Source: Picocystis sp. L7
Taxonomy: Eukaryota > Chlorophyta > Picocystophyceae > Picocystales > Picocystaceae
Assembly (NCBI GenBank): GCA_020975725.1
Contig: QXJR01000005.1
Span: 372,001 to 436,000 of the forward strand
Length of the DNA: 64,000 bases
Reading direction: 5' to 3'
Part shown: piece by piece, positions 30,154 to 40,951 of the stretch
How positions within the stretch are numbered: the first letter of the stretch is position 1
Layout: every line of letters begins with the position of its first letter
Made by a program: the position numbers and the translations under genes
The notes under the pieces: generated by a model
What the model saw: the letters and a program-made list of their open reading frames with translations, nothing else
Told to the model about the DNA's origin: nothing
Databases searched by the model: none

Positions 30154-32523
30154 TTACGCCGACCGCTGCGTTTTGTACTTGAGGCGCAGGATGGTATCCC
30201 AGCTGAGTTCGCCATGGCGACGTTTGAGGCTGGACGAGCTGTCGAACCTGAAGTGGTGTTGGATGCTCTCGAACATGGCTTCGTACTGCTCGAACGTTGC
30301 CCAGTTCTTCCACTCACCAAGGGGTACCTCCGTCTGCATGGCCAACATGAGTTTGCGGTATCGTTTCAAGCGTTCGCGGTTCTTCTGCTCACGGACCTCG
30401 TTTGGCTGGATCAATCTCCAAGGACGGCCACCGGTTGTGCTGTCACCGAGAGTCCAGTGGTGCCATGCTTTACGCAGGGACATATTGGGCACACGGAAAT
30501 CACAGGGCAATGGTGTGAAGGAAAGGAGACCATAGTCTCTCAACGTCTCCTCATGTTGTTCACCGTCTTCATTTCCAATTCCTGGAATTTGTTGTTGGTG
30601 GATCAAGTCCCCAATGCCAGAATCCTTCAAAACTCTGGCCATGCAAGCTTCCAGATTAGCCGTGGTAACAGGTTGCCCTTCGATTCTGCCTTGTTGCACT
30701 GCATCATCAAGTGCTTGCTCAATGACTCCGGGGAATCGATCCATTTGGTCCTTGATGTGGGGAATCACCTTGTCCAGATCGTTTCGAACTTGCTGCATTT
30801 CATGGAGGAGCGCGCAATGAGGTGGTACTCCAGTCACACGGAGATCATGCTCTTTGGCCCCTTCGCCATATTCGTAGCCACAGTATATGAACTTCTTGAG
30901 TTTGCGACATCGGTCATTGTCGACCATGAGTGGGGTTGTCCACAACTTGTGGGTAGCCGGGAGATGGGTCTTGAGTGTCTCCAAATGAAATACCACAGTT
31001 GCCAAGCACCTTTGAGCAACAGCAAAATTTATCTTTGCAATGTCCATGCACTCTACCACACAACATCGAATGAACTCGCCCTCCTCATCACTTGCTTTTA
31101 TGAATGTGGGCGGCAATAGTGCAAGCTCTTCCGTGTGCATGGGCAATCCGCAAGCTGTCCTACCAACATGGTGATCACCGGCGCTATCAAATTGTCGATA
31201 CGTACCCTCTACACCTGGTTGTGTCCATCCCGCACGTAATGATATTGCACTTGTTGAAGGGCAAGCAGTCCCTCCGGAGCTCAAGTACGTTGCAGCTCCT
31301 TTGCGGAACGAGTGGCTGCCGATAGAGTCTGCTCTTAAGCCACATGCTTCGACTTCGTCTTTGAGGCGCTCCACAGACCGCATGAGGCAATTCCTAAACC
31401 GTCTTGCAGTTTCTCCCAGACTACCATGGAACAAGGGGGGCGTGGAACTACTTTCAAGTGACAAATCGAAATGTGTGACTGTCATGAGGAAAACTCCAAG
31501 GCTCGTCCAAGGGCAAATCCATGGATTGAGGGGATTTGCATACACAGCCCGTCCGTGCTTGGCTAACTTACCTTCTTGGTCTGTCTTGGATTGCGCGAAA
31601 AAAATGAGAAGATGATCATCCTCGACTCTCACATGCCCAATATTGAGGTAGGCCACATTGTCCGATCGGCAAACCAAATTCCACATAAGCGCTGCATAAC
31701 ACCAAGCAAAGGGGCCATCCACATCTTGCATCGCAACATCTTTGCAAATTGAGACATACAATTTGAAGGGCAAGGGAGCCTTACCACTCTCGACTTCCAT
31801 CCCTTCTTCCTTTCTCTTTCTAGCGTTTGCTCGCGACCATCCAAGGAGAACTTTTCCTATTGTGGGCATCAACTCACCCCATCTTCGTTCTTGCTGAAAG
31901 TCTTTGAATAACAAGCTCAAGGCAGAACGATACTTGCTCAATCGGCTGTCGCTCAACTTCCCTCCATCCATCTTCAAAGCATGTACAGGATCAAGGATAG
32001 CCATCTCATCCACAAGTGACCAATCTAATGGCTCGATGGGCTCTCCTTGCGAAAAACCCGGCAAAAGGGTGGAGATCAATGCGGACCTTGTCACACCGCG
32101 ATGTGCTCGAGGCCCATTCAACAATGCGGTCATAGCCTCCCTGAACGAGGGGAGGAGAGATGGATGGTTTCGATTGTAAAGGTGAAGAAGGAACAACGCT
32201 TGGCTACTCTTGTATGCTTTCCTAGTGACCAATCCAATGCTATTTCGGAGCTCCACCACTAGGTCAATTTTTTGAGCACATCCCACGCCTCCACCATCTG
32301 TTTCGTGAGCCTCCCTTTCGTCCGCACTAGCATCAATCAACTGCCTACACGTTTCTGTTGGCTCAACCGTTGTGGGCGCTGGCATGAAAGCCGGTCGTGT
32401 GGGCCCTTCCATCCCGTCCTCGGACGCCATCACCCTGTCGGGGTGACGAAAAGGACGGAATTTCTCATCCCGTGCCCACCCGAGTGGGTTTGAGTGGGGG
32501 AACCCCGGTCGGGAATTTCCCAT
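30154..32523 (-). CDS. Crypton-type tyrosine recombinase, intact 789-codon frame
   Basis: The frame is uninterrupted. Tyrosine-recombinase signatures stand in order: Arg286 in LVCRSDNV, a SKTD beta-turn near residue 312, His404-x2-Arg407 in SHSFRKGAAT, Trp433, and the nucleophile candidate Tyr442 in TYRQF. The C-terminal region (MSLRKAWHHW, RPWRLIQ, then YRKLM) resembles the GCR1_C-type DNA-binding domain attached to Crypton recombinases. The first 31 residues are translated from the terminal motif region, so Met32 at about 32430 is a likelier start. A 432-codon plus-strand frame at 29821-31119 is its shadow. The enzyme would excise and integrate the element by strand exchange at short sites. 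Confidence 0.75.
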   Translation of the reverse strand: MGNSRPGFPHSNPLGWARDEKFRPFRHPDRVMASEDGMEGPTRPAFMPAPTTVEPTETCRQLIDASADEREAHETDGGGVGCAQKIDLVVELRNSIGLVTRKAYKSSQALFLLHLYNRNHPSLLPSFREAMTALLNGPRAHRGVTRSALISTLLPGFSQGEPIEPLDWSLVDEMAILDPVHALKMDGGKLSDSRLSKYRSALSLLFKDFQQERRWGELMPTIGKVLLGWSRANARKRKEEGMEVESGKAPLPFKLYVSICKDVAMQDVDGPFAWCYAALMWNLVCRSDNVAYLNIGHVRVEDDHLLIFFAQSKTDQEGKLAKHGRAVYANPLNPWICPWTSLGVFLMTVTHFDLSLESSSTPPLFHGSLGETARRFRNCLMRSVERLKDEVEACGLRADSIGSHSFRKGAATYLSSGGTACPSTSAISLRAGWTQPGVEGTYRQFDSAGDHHVGRTACGLPMHTEELALLPPTFIKASDEEGEFIRCCVVECMDIAKINFAVAQRCLATVVFHLETLKTHLPATHKLWTTPLMVDNDRCRKLKKFIYCGYEYGEGAKEHDLRVTGVPPHCALLHEMQQVRNDLDKVIPHIKDQMDRFPGVIEQALDDAVQQGRIEGQPVTTANLEACMARVLKDSGIGDLIHQQQIPGIGNEDGEQHEETLRDYGLLSFTPLPCDFRVPNMSLRKAWHHWTLGDSTTGGRPWRLIQPNEVREQKNRERLKRYRKLMLAMQTEVPLGEWKNWATFEQYEAMFESIQHHFRFDSSSSLKRRHGELSWDTILRLKYKTQRSA

Positions 32524-32588
32524 CCCTCCTTTTCGTCACCCTTTCGGGGTGATTTTCGGGACCAATCGGGTGAAACCGGGGTGACGAA

Positions 32589-32784
32589 AAGCCGAGAACC
32601 CTGGATCCAGATCTCTCAATAATGGCCCGTCGGTGAGGTATAGGTCTAGGTCGGCACGCGTCCTTGTGACTGCGGACTGCGCCGATCGGCGAGTAAAGTC
32701 CTGTTGACACTAGAGCGATCTTGCTCCATCGGCGAGTGCGAGCAACGGCTTGGTCTTGAAACTTGGAACGAGTGCGATTGATGG
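32589..32784. other. Flank between the Crypton-like element and the kinase copy 2
   Basis: A short stretch with no gene; it contains the upstream start of the kinase-segment duplication. Confidence 0.3.
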
Positions 32785-34048
32785 ATGGGAGCCGTAAAGT
32801 CGATGCGGAGCATTGATGGACGTAGACGGACAATACAACTGTGGATGTGGAGTGGGTTTGAGCGAGCACGCGACATGTCCGCAAGTCTAGTCTTAGTTAC
32901 ATGCCTAGCAGCAGGATGGGAGTTACCGCAAACATTGGGTGAAAACACACGAATGAATGCATCATTTTGCAATGACCTGCCTGGCTTACCTCAACTAGGA
33001 CAGGGACCATGCCACTTTGAGTTTGCTTCTTTACCAATGAACAACCCGTCTAGATATCTCAAACTGTTGCCTTCACCTTCAACACGACAGAGATTCAAGC
33101 ATTCGGAATAGAAAGCTGGATATTATTATGTTTAATAGGCAAAACCAACCCATTTGCATCTTCAAGGGTGCAAGTACTCCGACTTTTCGGAACGAGATGT
33201 CTGAAATTTTAGCATCTGCGATTGTCGGTGCACTGAAACTTTCTGTTGTTCGTGTAAATTCAAGAGATACGCTTCTCCCTATCCAACCGGGGAATGCGGA
33301 GGAGCCTCTAATCTTGAAAGTTGTTAAAACTGGCTCGCTTCTGCTAGACGGTACAAAATCGCTACTCGTGCCTGGGGTGAGCATGGAATTTGTGCACGAT
33401 GCTTATGTGTACTCTACATCAGGCAAGTTGAAGTCGTCTCTAAAGAAGCAATTCAAAGCAGACTTTGAGCCGAGGAAAAATGTTACGCAATCATACGGAT
33501 CCATACGCCTATTAGATGTGCTGATTTCCAACTTTGATAGAACAAGTAAGAACGGCAAAGTAAACCGGCATGGCATCTGGTTGGCTGTAGACAACGACGG
33601 CGGATTTCAGCACGCCAGTGTCTATAATGCTTTGATATGTAAGAAGACCTTTGAATGTCTTGCCACCTTCCTCCCAGAGGGCACGCGCAATTCTGTACAG
33701 TGCGCAGCTTTGAGACATGCACAAAGTAAAGTCCGCTGTACACCACCAACTTTCACGTCAGATGTGCAACGATTTCTGGAAGCACACCCACTTGTTCAGC
33801 ATTTTCAGCTTAAGTCATACCTTTGGAAAAATGAATCAGATTGCTTGTCGACTTTTCCTACTCTACAAAGAGTGCTTTCCTATGCCAGTAATTTGGCAAG
33901 TGGTTCTCATGCAAATCATTATGTGGTTCTTCATGCTCAAGAGTTCTGCACCGTCAGTGTGGCACAAATCCTGACTGCCTATCTCTCTGTAAGCATGCAT
34001 GAAGCAACCGCTGCATTTGATAAGGTCTTCCATCGTATTTCATGCTGA
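32785..34048 (+). CDS. FAM20-like secretory kinase, copy 2
   Basis: The main frame opens at 33128 and runs 306 codons. It carries CIFKGAS (possible nucleotide-contact Lys), RNEMSEILASAIVGALKL, LISNFDRTSK (catalytic Asp-Arg loop, about 33.53 kb), DNDGGF (metal-binding Asp, about 33.60 kb) and a C-terminal part that continues to FHRISC. Homology with copy 1 extends upstream through 32785-33111, where another frame encodes a hydrophobic SASLVLVTCLAAGW segment suited to a signal anchor. The two frames differ by 2 bases relative to copy 1 near 33.08 kb, so either the N-terminus is frameshifted or translation starts at 33128 without the anchor. The family phosphorylates secreted proteins or glycans in the Golgi. 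Confidence 0.6.
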
Positions 34049-34700
34049 CTATTCCCTCCAGAAGGCTGCTAATTCCTACTTCTTTCAATTGCTTCATCTA
34101 CTCTTCTTCTTCCTTTTTCAATGAAGTGATGGTGTTGTTTCTAAACGCAATACAATTCCATTGAGAGATTTAGCACTTCATTTACCACCAACCTTGGAAA
34201 TCTAAAACAGAGCAAGAGAAACTACTTGTGACAAGAAAAGAAAGGCATGGATTTTGACTTTGGTTGTGCAACCCCTAAGCACACAATGTTTTGCCTGCTT
34301 TGTTATGGAAGATAGGTTGCCATGTAGCAAAAAAGCACATCCGAAAATGAGATTAAAGTGAGCAGGCATAGCAACGGTCTAATGGGCAACTCTGCCAATA
34401 ATATTTGCAGTAGTGTGCTTTTATCTTCTCATTCTTCCAAATTTCCAGTCATTCCCATTTTTGAGCAATGCAAACTTTGTGTCGTCCTACACATTGAATT
34501 CTCACTCTATCAAGCATTGTGGAGGTTGACAGAGAAGCAAAGAGCACTTTCATCCAATCTGCCATTAACACAAGAATGTCTAGTTTTGTAGTTCCTTGCA
34601 GAGGCTACCTGCTTCCACACAAGTTGAATCATATGGTGAATGCACGGTACGAGCATGTACCCTCTACCTTCCGAATGTAACTCGATCCAACCGTAGAATG
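32790..34700. repeat. Segmental duplication, copy 2 (partner 10250-12171)
   Basis: Same order and orientation as copy 1, covering the kinase frame and about 650 bases of 3' flank. It has no piggyBac insertion. Confidence 0.7.
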
Positions 34701-36405
34701 TTTGCAAAGTACAGTTTCGTACTAGTTCAAATAACTTTTGGTGGGTCAGCCTAACACAGAAGTCTAGCAAAATTACACACGAAGCTTCGGACTTCAATCA
34801 GCAAGACGATGATGTCAACTGGTTTGACAAAAATCCACCTCATCAACATTTTGTGTAATGGGGTAGGTCAGGTTGACACCAGACTTGTAGACGTTGTAAC
34901 ATCACGCTTGCGTTCTAATTCCATTAGTTCTCCATGTTGGTACCTAATCTAATCCTCCAGTAGAGATAACATGCCTCGAAGTACGAGGTCACCCTTGCCT
35001 TCTCTGGATACATCCTCCACGTACGCACGGCTCTCCTCCGAAAGATAGTCTCGTCTTTCGACCGTGTTCTACGTTGGACGAGGCCCTTCTTCCACACAGT
35101 CAACCTTGCTCTCGTAGCAGAGCTCTATTCCTTTCCTCCTGGGGACACCGTTTCCCCCAACGTTCAACATCACGCTTTTGCCCATCCTCTCCTTCCATCC
35201 TTTTCCATGCATCTTGCTCCTCTTCGACCGCCACCGCGGCGAACGTCAAATCGATCTTCCTTCCTTTTCGACCTGGACCACCGACGAACGACAATCGCAT
35301 GTTTCTTGCTAAGAACCTTGTCCTATTGCTAGAGAATGGTCTCCATCCGCTGCACGTGATCGACGGGTCGGTGACAATCTATGGATAGAAAAACAGAGGG
35401 ATGTCGGTTCGAAAGAAGTCGATCACTTGTGTGAGGTGGAGTCCATAGTGGTACTTGCGGAAGTTACAACTTGCGAGTCGGACGTCGGATTTCCATGCGC
35501 AGTCGTTGACATCTGTGGAATTCACACCGGTGTGCAAATCAGTTGGGGAAGTGGTTACTCGTCCCACGTGCGCATCAAAAGTTGGTGGTCTTCGTATGAC
35601 AAGTCCATCGGTGAATAGGCTACGATTAGCCCCAAACGGTTTCGTTTCCGCGAAAAAGTTGGATGCGTCGCGTTCGCACGCAACACGGTGCTGGAATACA
35701 GGAGCTTCGGAATCCTTCCCTTGCGTGAGGTTGGATTTGAAAATCGGTGCGGATTCTTGGGTGTACCATTAGATCTCCTATAGACGGTTCGATCCTCGAC
35801 GTTGTACATGGAAAATTGCATGACCTCGGACACCCAACGTGAGCATAAGGCACGTTACGAACGTAGACAATTCCAATTGTGTGTCAGGGGGCGCTTTGAG
35901 AATCGACCAACCTTGAATCAATGAAACATGAGCAATGCCACGAAGATGGCAAATATCTTTAAAGTTGCTCATTTATTTCCACAGAATCTGGTGGTGTGGA
36001 AGGCGAGGGAGGATACGTTGACGTAGGACATGTTTAGAGACATGCATCTTTAGGACACCATTTGCTTTCATTCATTTTTTAACCCTTCGCTCCCAACCCA
36101 TTTCAACCCGCCTTTCTTGTTCCCAAAGAGGATCCTTTCACCTGTTGAGGATGACGAACAGGTAGGGACCGTGGATAAGTTTCTATGAAAAGTAGCATTT
36201 GCTTGCTTTCAATTACAGCTCGGTACATCCAACAATAATCTTTCTTTATCATGGGGCAGTGCTGCAGGCTGTGATAAAACTAGGAGCAACCTAACCCTTT
36301 CTAGACCTTTTTTGATAGAAGGGCAGTCAACGAGGTCCTAAAATCTGTCTTTTCAACTTCCTTAAGAATTACTACATATATCCTTCTCTTTTCCCTCTCC
36401 AAAAC
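34701..36405. other. No recognisable gene
   Basis: Frames stay under about 105 codons and show no domain. No repeat structure was seen. Confidence 0.3.
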
Positions 36406-37305
36406 TCACAGCCGGTTGTCAACATCTAATACAAGACGTAGCACCTCTCTTGAATCAAAATTGAAACCGCACTTTGACAATGTTGTGGCCAATTCTGGTA
36501 TTTTCAGTCCCATTTTCTTACATTTCTTGCCGCAAGATTCACTAGGAACCCATTCTACGAAAGTGATTCTTGCAGCCGATATCCACATGCAAATGTTTTC
36601 CGTGTATGACTCAAGAGTTCCGTTGTGTTTGGGCCATCGAACGTTCCAGTGCATTACGCTAAAGACAAGCTGCACATCAAAAACAATACCTGAAACTTCA
36701 AACATCTTAAAAGTCTATCTAGAAAATCCTGTCTTGCAGATATGGTTGTTGTTGATTCTCTGCTTTTTCAGATAGTGCCTGTGAAATGGCAAAGATCCGT
36801 GATAGTAACCACCTTCGAAAGACAACATAAATGACTTTGGGAAGCTGATAGCCAGCATTGTACTGAACCATCCAAAGTTACTTCCCCAATCTGCAATGAC
36901 CAATTGACTGTCTTCAAGCTCATGACCATAGAGTGTGTAAAGCTCGCCCAACAACATATGGCCTCGAAATATGTACTGACCTGGCTTCACATAGCCAAAT
37001 GTATCGTTACCGAATTCCTTCATTTTCTGAGAAGCATATGTGTCTTTTTTGACCGTAAAACTCTCTTGTACGCAACCTGATGCCTCGCCCTTCTTCTGGC
37101 ATATGTGGTAAACACTCCTAGCATGTGCAGGCGTTCCAGTAGGAGAATCTTTCATCTGGTTGTCAATAGTTCTCCCTTTCCCTACATCACCGATTGCTTT
37201 GGGAAGTGAGGAGGACTCCATCTCTTGTCCCGTCACAAAGGGTGAGTTTAGAACAATAATACTCCATACAACCCCGAACCAGCGCACCAGCTTTCCGATC
37301 CACAC
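36406..37305 (-). pseudogene. Secreted or Golgi methyltransferase-like protein, one in-frame stop
   Basis: The frame starts at 37305 with a good signal peptide (KLVRWFGVVWSIIVLNSPFV, then cleavage near TGQ). A later segment reads IADWGSNFGWFSTMLA, the Asp-x-Gly-x3-Gly loop of class I SAM-dependent methyltransferases, followed by LSFEGG (acidic end of strand 2). After an in-frame TAG at about 36717 the same frame resumes with FDVQLVFSVMHW and ARITFVEWVP, which fit the motif IV and post-IV strands of such enzymes, and ends at 36406. No splice pair that removes the stop cleanly was found, so I call it a probable pseudogene. It lies 166 bases downstream of the split host gene, same strand. Confidence 0.5.
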
Positions 37306-37470
37306 TTACTCGCACTTTCGCGCTCTACGTACATTGCTCGTGTCCAATCACGACAGTACGCCAAAACGACTTTTCGGTCGAGGCATCCTCCAACACCGTT
37401 ACTACCCCGCTCTCCGATCCCCGCTCGCATCAATGGTGCTTGCACACTGGCTTGTAGTCAAGGCAATAAA

Positions 37471-37587
37471 TCACGCCGGTTGTGCCCATTTTTTATCTTG
37501 CGGCTGCTGCTTGGGAAGCTCGTACCTATCAACAGCCACGTCCGCTAGAAGTCGCTGTAAGAAGGTCGGATGCTTATCCCAACCAGG
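37471..37587 (-). pseudogene. 3' part of a host gene split by the Harbinger-like element
   Basis: The minus strand here reads GWDKHPTFLQRLLADVAVD and ends QQPQDKKWAQPA before a TGA at 37471-37473. It joins in frame, across the target duplicate CCTGG, with the segment at 40952-41200 on the other side of the transposon. The protein family is not recognised. Confidence 0.5.
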
Positions 37588-37868
37588 CAAGACTTCTGCA
37601 ATCGCCCCGATTTTGATTTTGGCGCAACTCGAGAGATTTTTCTCGACCCCGGGCGGATTGAGTTGCACCAAAATGGTTTTCGGCCCTACGCCAACTGTCG
37701 AAGCCGGGGGGGCTGTCGACTTATTGGTTGATTAACCCATAGCATTCAGCCATAGCCTTCGAGGAAAGTCGGTGCAACAGGTTTTACGTCCTCGGAGGGG
37801 CTCCTCCTCGTGGTTCGAAAACCGATCGGCGGGAAATCGACGATTCGATCGCAGACACGCCGTCGAGG

Positions 37869-39073
37869 ATGGGGAGCGCACTGGAGAAAAGGGAGCTCTG
37901 CGGAGAGTTTGACGAGCTGTCGGAACTTTTCATGGAGTTCAAGCTATTCCGAGAATATCGAGATGACATCCTCGTCATCCTCGAAATGATCGTCCTGGCC
38001 ATGGACGACTACTTGGAGGACTCGAGGGAGGCGGAGCGCCGGTTCAACTTTGCCGGAGTGGTTGGGAACATCCCCGCCACATTGCCGACTTCGACGATGA
38101 GTGGTTGCGACAGCATTGTCGTTTTGTCGGCTGGGAGATACGGGAGCTCGTGAGGATCCTCGATGTACTACCCATCATCCGAGTGCCAAGATCTCGAAGG
38201 GTTTTCACTTGCGAGGAAGGAATGTTGGTGATGTTGCGACGCCTCGCAAGCATGGAGAATCTAAGTTACCTCAGTGCAACATTCGATCGCTTGACGACTG
38301 CGATCTCGGAGCTGCACAACGCAATGCTTGATCACATCTACCCTTATGCGAAGTGAGCTTTGTGATAGGAGGTATGGGAGGATGAGCTCCGGCGATTGGC
38401 ACGAGAGTTGCACCAGCAAGGGAGCCTCATTCTCACGTGGTGCGGGTTGATCGATGGAACGATCTACAAGAATCGAAGACCAACCGAAGGAGAGGATGCC
38501 GCATATAATGGCGGAAAGAGGATGGACGAAACGAAGTACCAGGCGGTGGTCCTCTCCAATTTCATGATTGGGGACTACGATGGTCCACATACAGGCTCGG
38601 GTGGAGACGGGAACATCTTGCGTCGATGGAACGTGGAGGATCGGCTACGGAACATCAGCCAAAGGCTTGGATGTACGGCTAGCATCTACAGAGACCCGGC
38701 CCACTCCCTGTTAACGGTGATCCACAAGCCGCATCGAGGCAACCGCGGAGCCCTCAGTGCGAGCGAGGCGGCCTTCAACGAGGAGATGAGCTCGTTCCGG
38801 CAAACAGTGGAATGGATCTTTGGGAAAATCGAGCATCTCTGGCCGCTCGTGGGTGACAAAACGAGACATTCGATCATGCTACGCCAAACGGGTAAGGAGG
38901 ATGTGATCGCCGCATTATTGACTATCTTTCACACGTGTCTTTGTGGTGGCGTCACCACCGACTACCTCGGCATCGCACCGCCGACGCTGCAGGAATACGA
39001 GAGGATGATCTCTTGGGCCGGAGACGGTACGTACGGTTGGAACGTGCACGAGCGATGTTGTCTTTGCTCGTGA
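37869..39073 (+). pseudogene. Harbinger-type transposase (DDE_4), interrupted
   Basis: The N-terminal segment at 37869 (RMGSALEK equivalent, then FDELSELFMEF) is followed one frame over by EWLRQHCRFVGWEIREL and VFTCEEGMLVMLRRLA, the helical N-domain of the family, to 38356. After a 15-base cluster of three in-frame stops the same frame continues at about 38375 with VWEDELRRLA, then GLIDGTIY (first Asp, about 38.45 kb), DAAYNGGK, FMIGDYDG, and VEWIFGKIEHLW with the final Glu (about 38.81 kb). The stop cluster is identical in copy 2 and may be ancestral. One frame change between 38.08 and 38.11 kb is also needed. Confidence 0.65.
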
Positions 39074-40089
39074 GGCTGACGTTTTGTTTTCTACGTTCGT
39101 GTTCTTCTTTTCGCGCAGTCAAGACCACGGATCGCAGCTAGGAAGAAGGAAACAAAGAGACAAAGTTGCAGTTCTAGACATTCGTGGACGAAAAAAGCGA
39201 ACGTTCGGAGCAAAAAGGATGCGGAAGACGCACTGTCGTCTTCGCCGTTCACACCATCGACAACCACAGTTTCTCTTGATTTATTCGGCATCAACTTGCT
39301 CCTTCCAGCAGCGGCATTCCTTCCATGACAGCAACAGCAGTAGCGGCATTCCTTCCATGACGGTAGCAACAGCATCCATGACAGCAGCGGCATTCTTTCC
39401 ATGATAGCAACATGAGTTGCACGAGCACCAGCAGGAAGGCTTGGGCAATGATTGTAGTGGGGACAGAGTGCAGCAACAAATAGTTGTTGTATTACTCGGG
39501 ATATATAATCCTGGACGTGGACATTGCGTCTCCACGGAAGCACAATGAATATGAAGAAAGGAATGGACGTCACGAGTACATAGTAGTTGTAGTACTAGAT
39601 GCTAAAGCATTACATTTAAACTCTACGAATGGTCTATACCACTTCGCTCCGTGTTTGGAGATTCGACTTCCACTTCCACTTCTTCGACTTGCGTCAAACG
39701 CGCGCACGTCAAAGAAGTTGTGATGGTGGAATGTCCCTCCAGGTGCCGCGCAATGTACTCCTCTAGTGGCAGCGGCTCCGGGAAGTGAACCGGATTCTTG
39801 CAAAACAATCCGGACTGCACGTCGTACTCCCTCACTGCTCAGTCGTACCCTCTTTCTCGGCGCATCACCTTAAGCTCCTCGCGGAAGCAAGCGATCCGTC
39901 CTTCTCGTTCTCTCGTAGCGGAAGAGCGACGACGTCGCCAACCAACACGCCCAGCAGCCTCGTCCGGCGAGGTGCTCGTAGGCGACGTTGATTGCTTTCG
40001 CTTTCCGCCGCGCTGCAACTGGTGCTCCCGTAGGAGTTCGCCAAGTCGCTCCTTCTCCTCTCGAGCCAGATTTTTCTAGCTGGCATCCG

Positions 40090-40450
40090 CTCCTTTCCTC
40101 GCCTCGGCCTCCTCCATCCTTTCGTGGACCTCCTCGCACAGCTGGGCGAGTTCCTCGTCCACTCTCCCTCCTCCGCGACCTATCGCACGTAGTGCTTCCT
40201 GCCCGTTCTGGCGGTGCAAGCGAATGATGTCCATCAATCGCCTCTACACCACTTTTCGCTACAATATCCAACCGCCGAAGAGGTCGGGGTAGGCTCCTCG
40301 GAGCCGTTCCATCAATAGCTTCCACGCGCTATTCTTCTCCACATTTGAGACCTTCTCGAAGAAGCAGTATTCCTCGTCTAGGACGGTTCGGAGGAGCGCC
40401 TTCAGGTGCGCGAGAGTCCAAGTCCGACCGTGATTCTGCGTGGACATGTT
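40090..40450 (-). CDS. Myb/SANT-like partner protein of the Harbinger-like element
   Basis: The minus-strand frame contains GRTWTLAHLKALLRTVLDEE and then NSAWKLLMERLRGAYP, with the tryptophan spacing of the trihelix/Myb-like domain of Harbinger partner proteins. These bind transposase and the element's ends and carry transposase into the nucleus. After two in-frame stops near 40.24-40.26 kb the same frame continues as a charged helix (MDIIRLHRQNGQEALRAI, then EELAQLCEEVHERM) to a stop near 40.08 kb. It converges with the transposase gene. Confidence 0.5.
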
Positions 40451-40951
40451 CGCACCCGTGCAGTGCGCATTCCTCTCTCGATCGCCGGCATTGGGGCACG
40501 CTCCGCGTCCCCTTCGACGTCGACACTCTTCTCTGCGGACGGATGTTGCGCGCACTCGCGAGCAACATCCGTGAACACAGGCTTGCTGTTGACACCGCCC
40601 ATTCCTGTCGCACGCGATCCGCGCGAGAGCCGACCGTTAGCAACACCATATCGAGTACTTCAGGACTCGTCGTTCGGCAGAACCGAACACACCTGTCGGA
40701 TCGACCGTCACGGGAACATGGGTCATCGCCATCGGTGCATGGGCCGACGGTCGTCCCTGCCCACCCGACCTTCCCGCCAGTCCGCGAACAATCGATATTT
40801 CGACAAGTGCCCCAGAGGACGTCCCGTTTGCACCAATCCAATAGGTCCGGGATCAGAAGCCCACGGGCCCTCGGAAAAAAGGGGACCATCATCACCCGAA
40901 ATGAGTTGCACCAAAATCCGGGTTGAACCGATTTGCAGAAATCCTCCCACG

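Larger units (their letters stand above)
29676..32588 (-). mobile_element. Crypton-like tyrosine-recombinase element, about 2.9 kb
   Basis: A single long recombinase gene (32523-30154, minus) is bounded by the same short motif in inverted orientation: TTCGTCACCCC at 29676-29686 and GGGGTGACGAA at 32578-32588. Extra copies of the motif lie just inside the right end, near 32.44 and 32.53 kb. Cryptons are DNA elements that move by a tyrosine recombinase and usually lack terminal inverted repeats, so the boundaries are a proposal. A 46-base hairpin (29895-29940) lies between the stop codon and the left end. Confidence 0.6.
37588..40951 (+). mobile_element. PIF/Harbinger-like DNA transposon, copy 1, 3.36 kb
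   Basis: The element lies between direct repeats CCAGG (37583-37587 and 40952-40956). Its ends are imperfect inverted repeats of about 50 bp: ACTTCTGCAATCG then GATTTTGGCGCAACTC on the left, and the reverse of ATTTCTGCAAATCG then GATTTTGGTGCAACTC on the right. It carries a DDE_4-type transposase on the plus strand and a Myb/SANT-like gene on the minus strand. This convergent two-gene layout is characteristic of Harbinger elements. A 5-bp target duplication is longer than the 3 bp usual for the superfamily. A three-copy short tandem repeat lies inside at about 39305-39410. Confidence 0.75.

Noticed and set aside
29821-31119. 432-codon plus-strand frame
   Set aside because: It lies opposite the intact tyrosine recombinase, whose motifs are clear; the plus-strand product shows no domain.
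39305-39412. Short tandem repeat inside the Harbinger-like element as a separate locus
   Set aside because: Only about three imperfect copies of a GCGGCATTCCTTCCATGACA-like unit; noted with the element.
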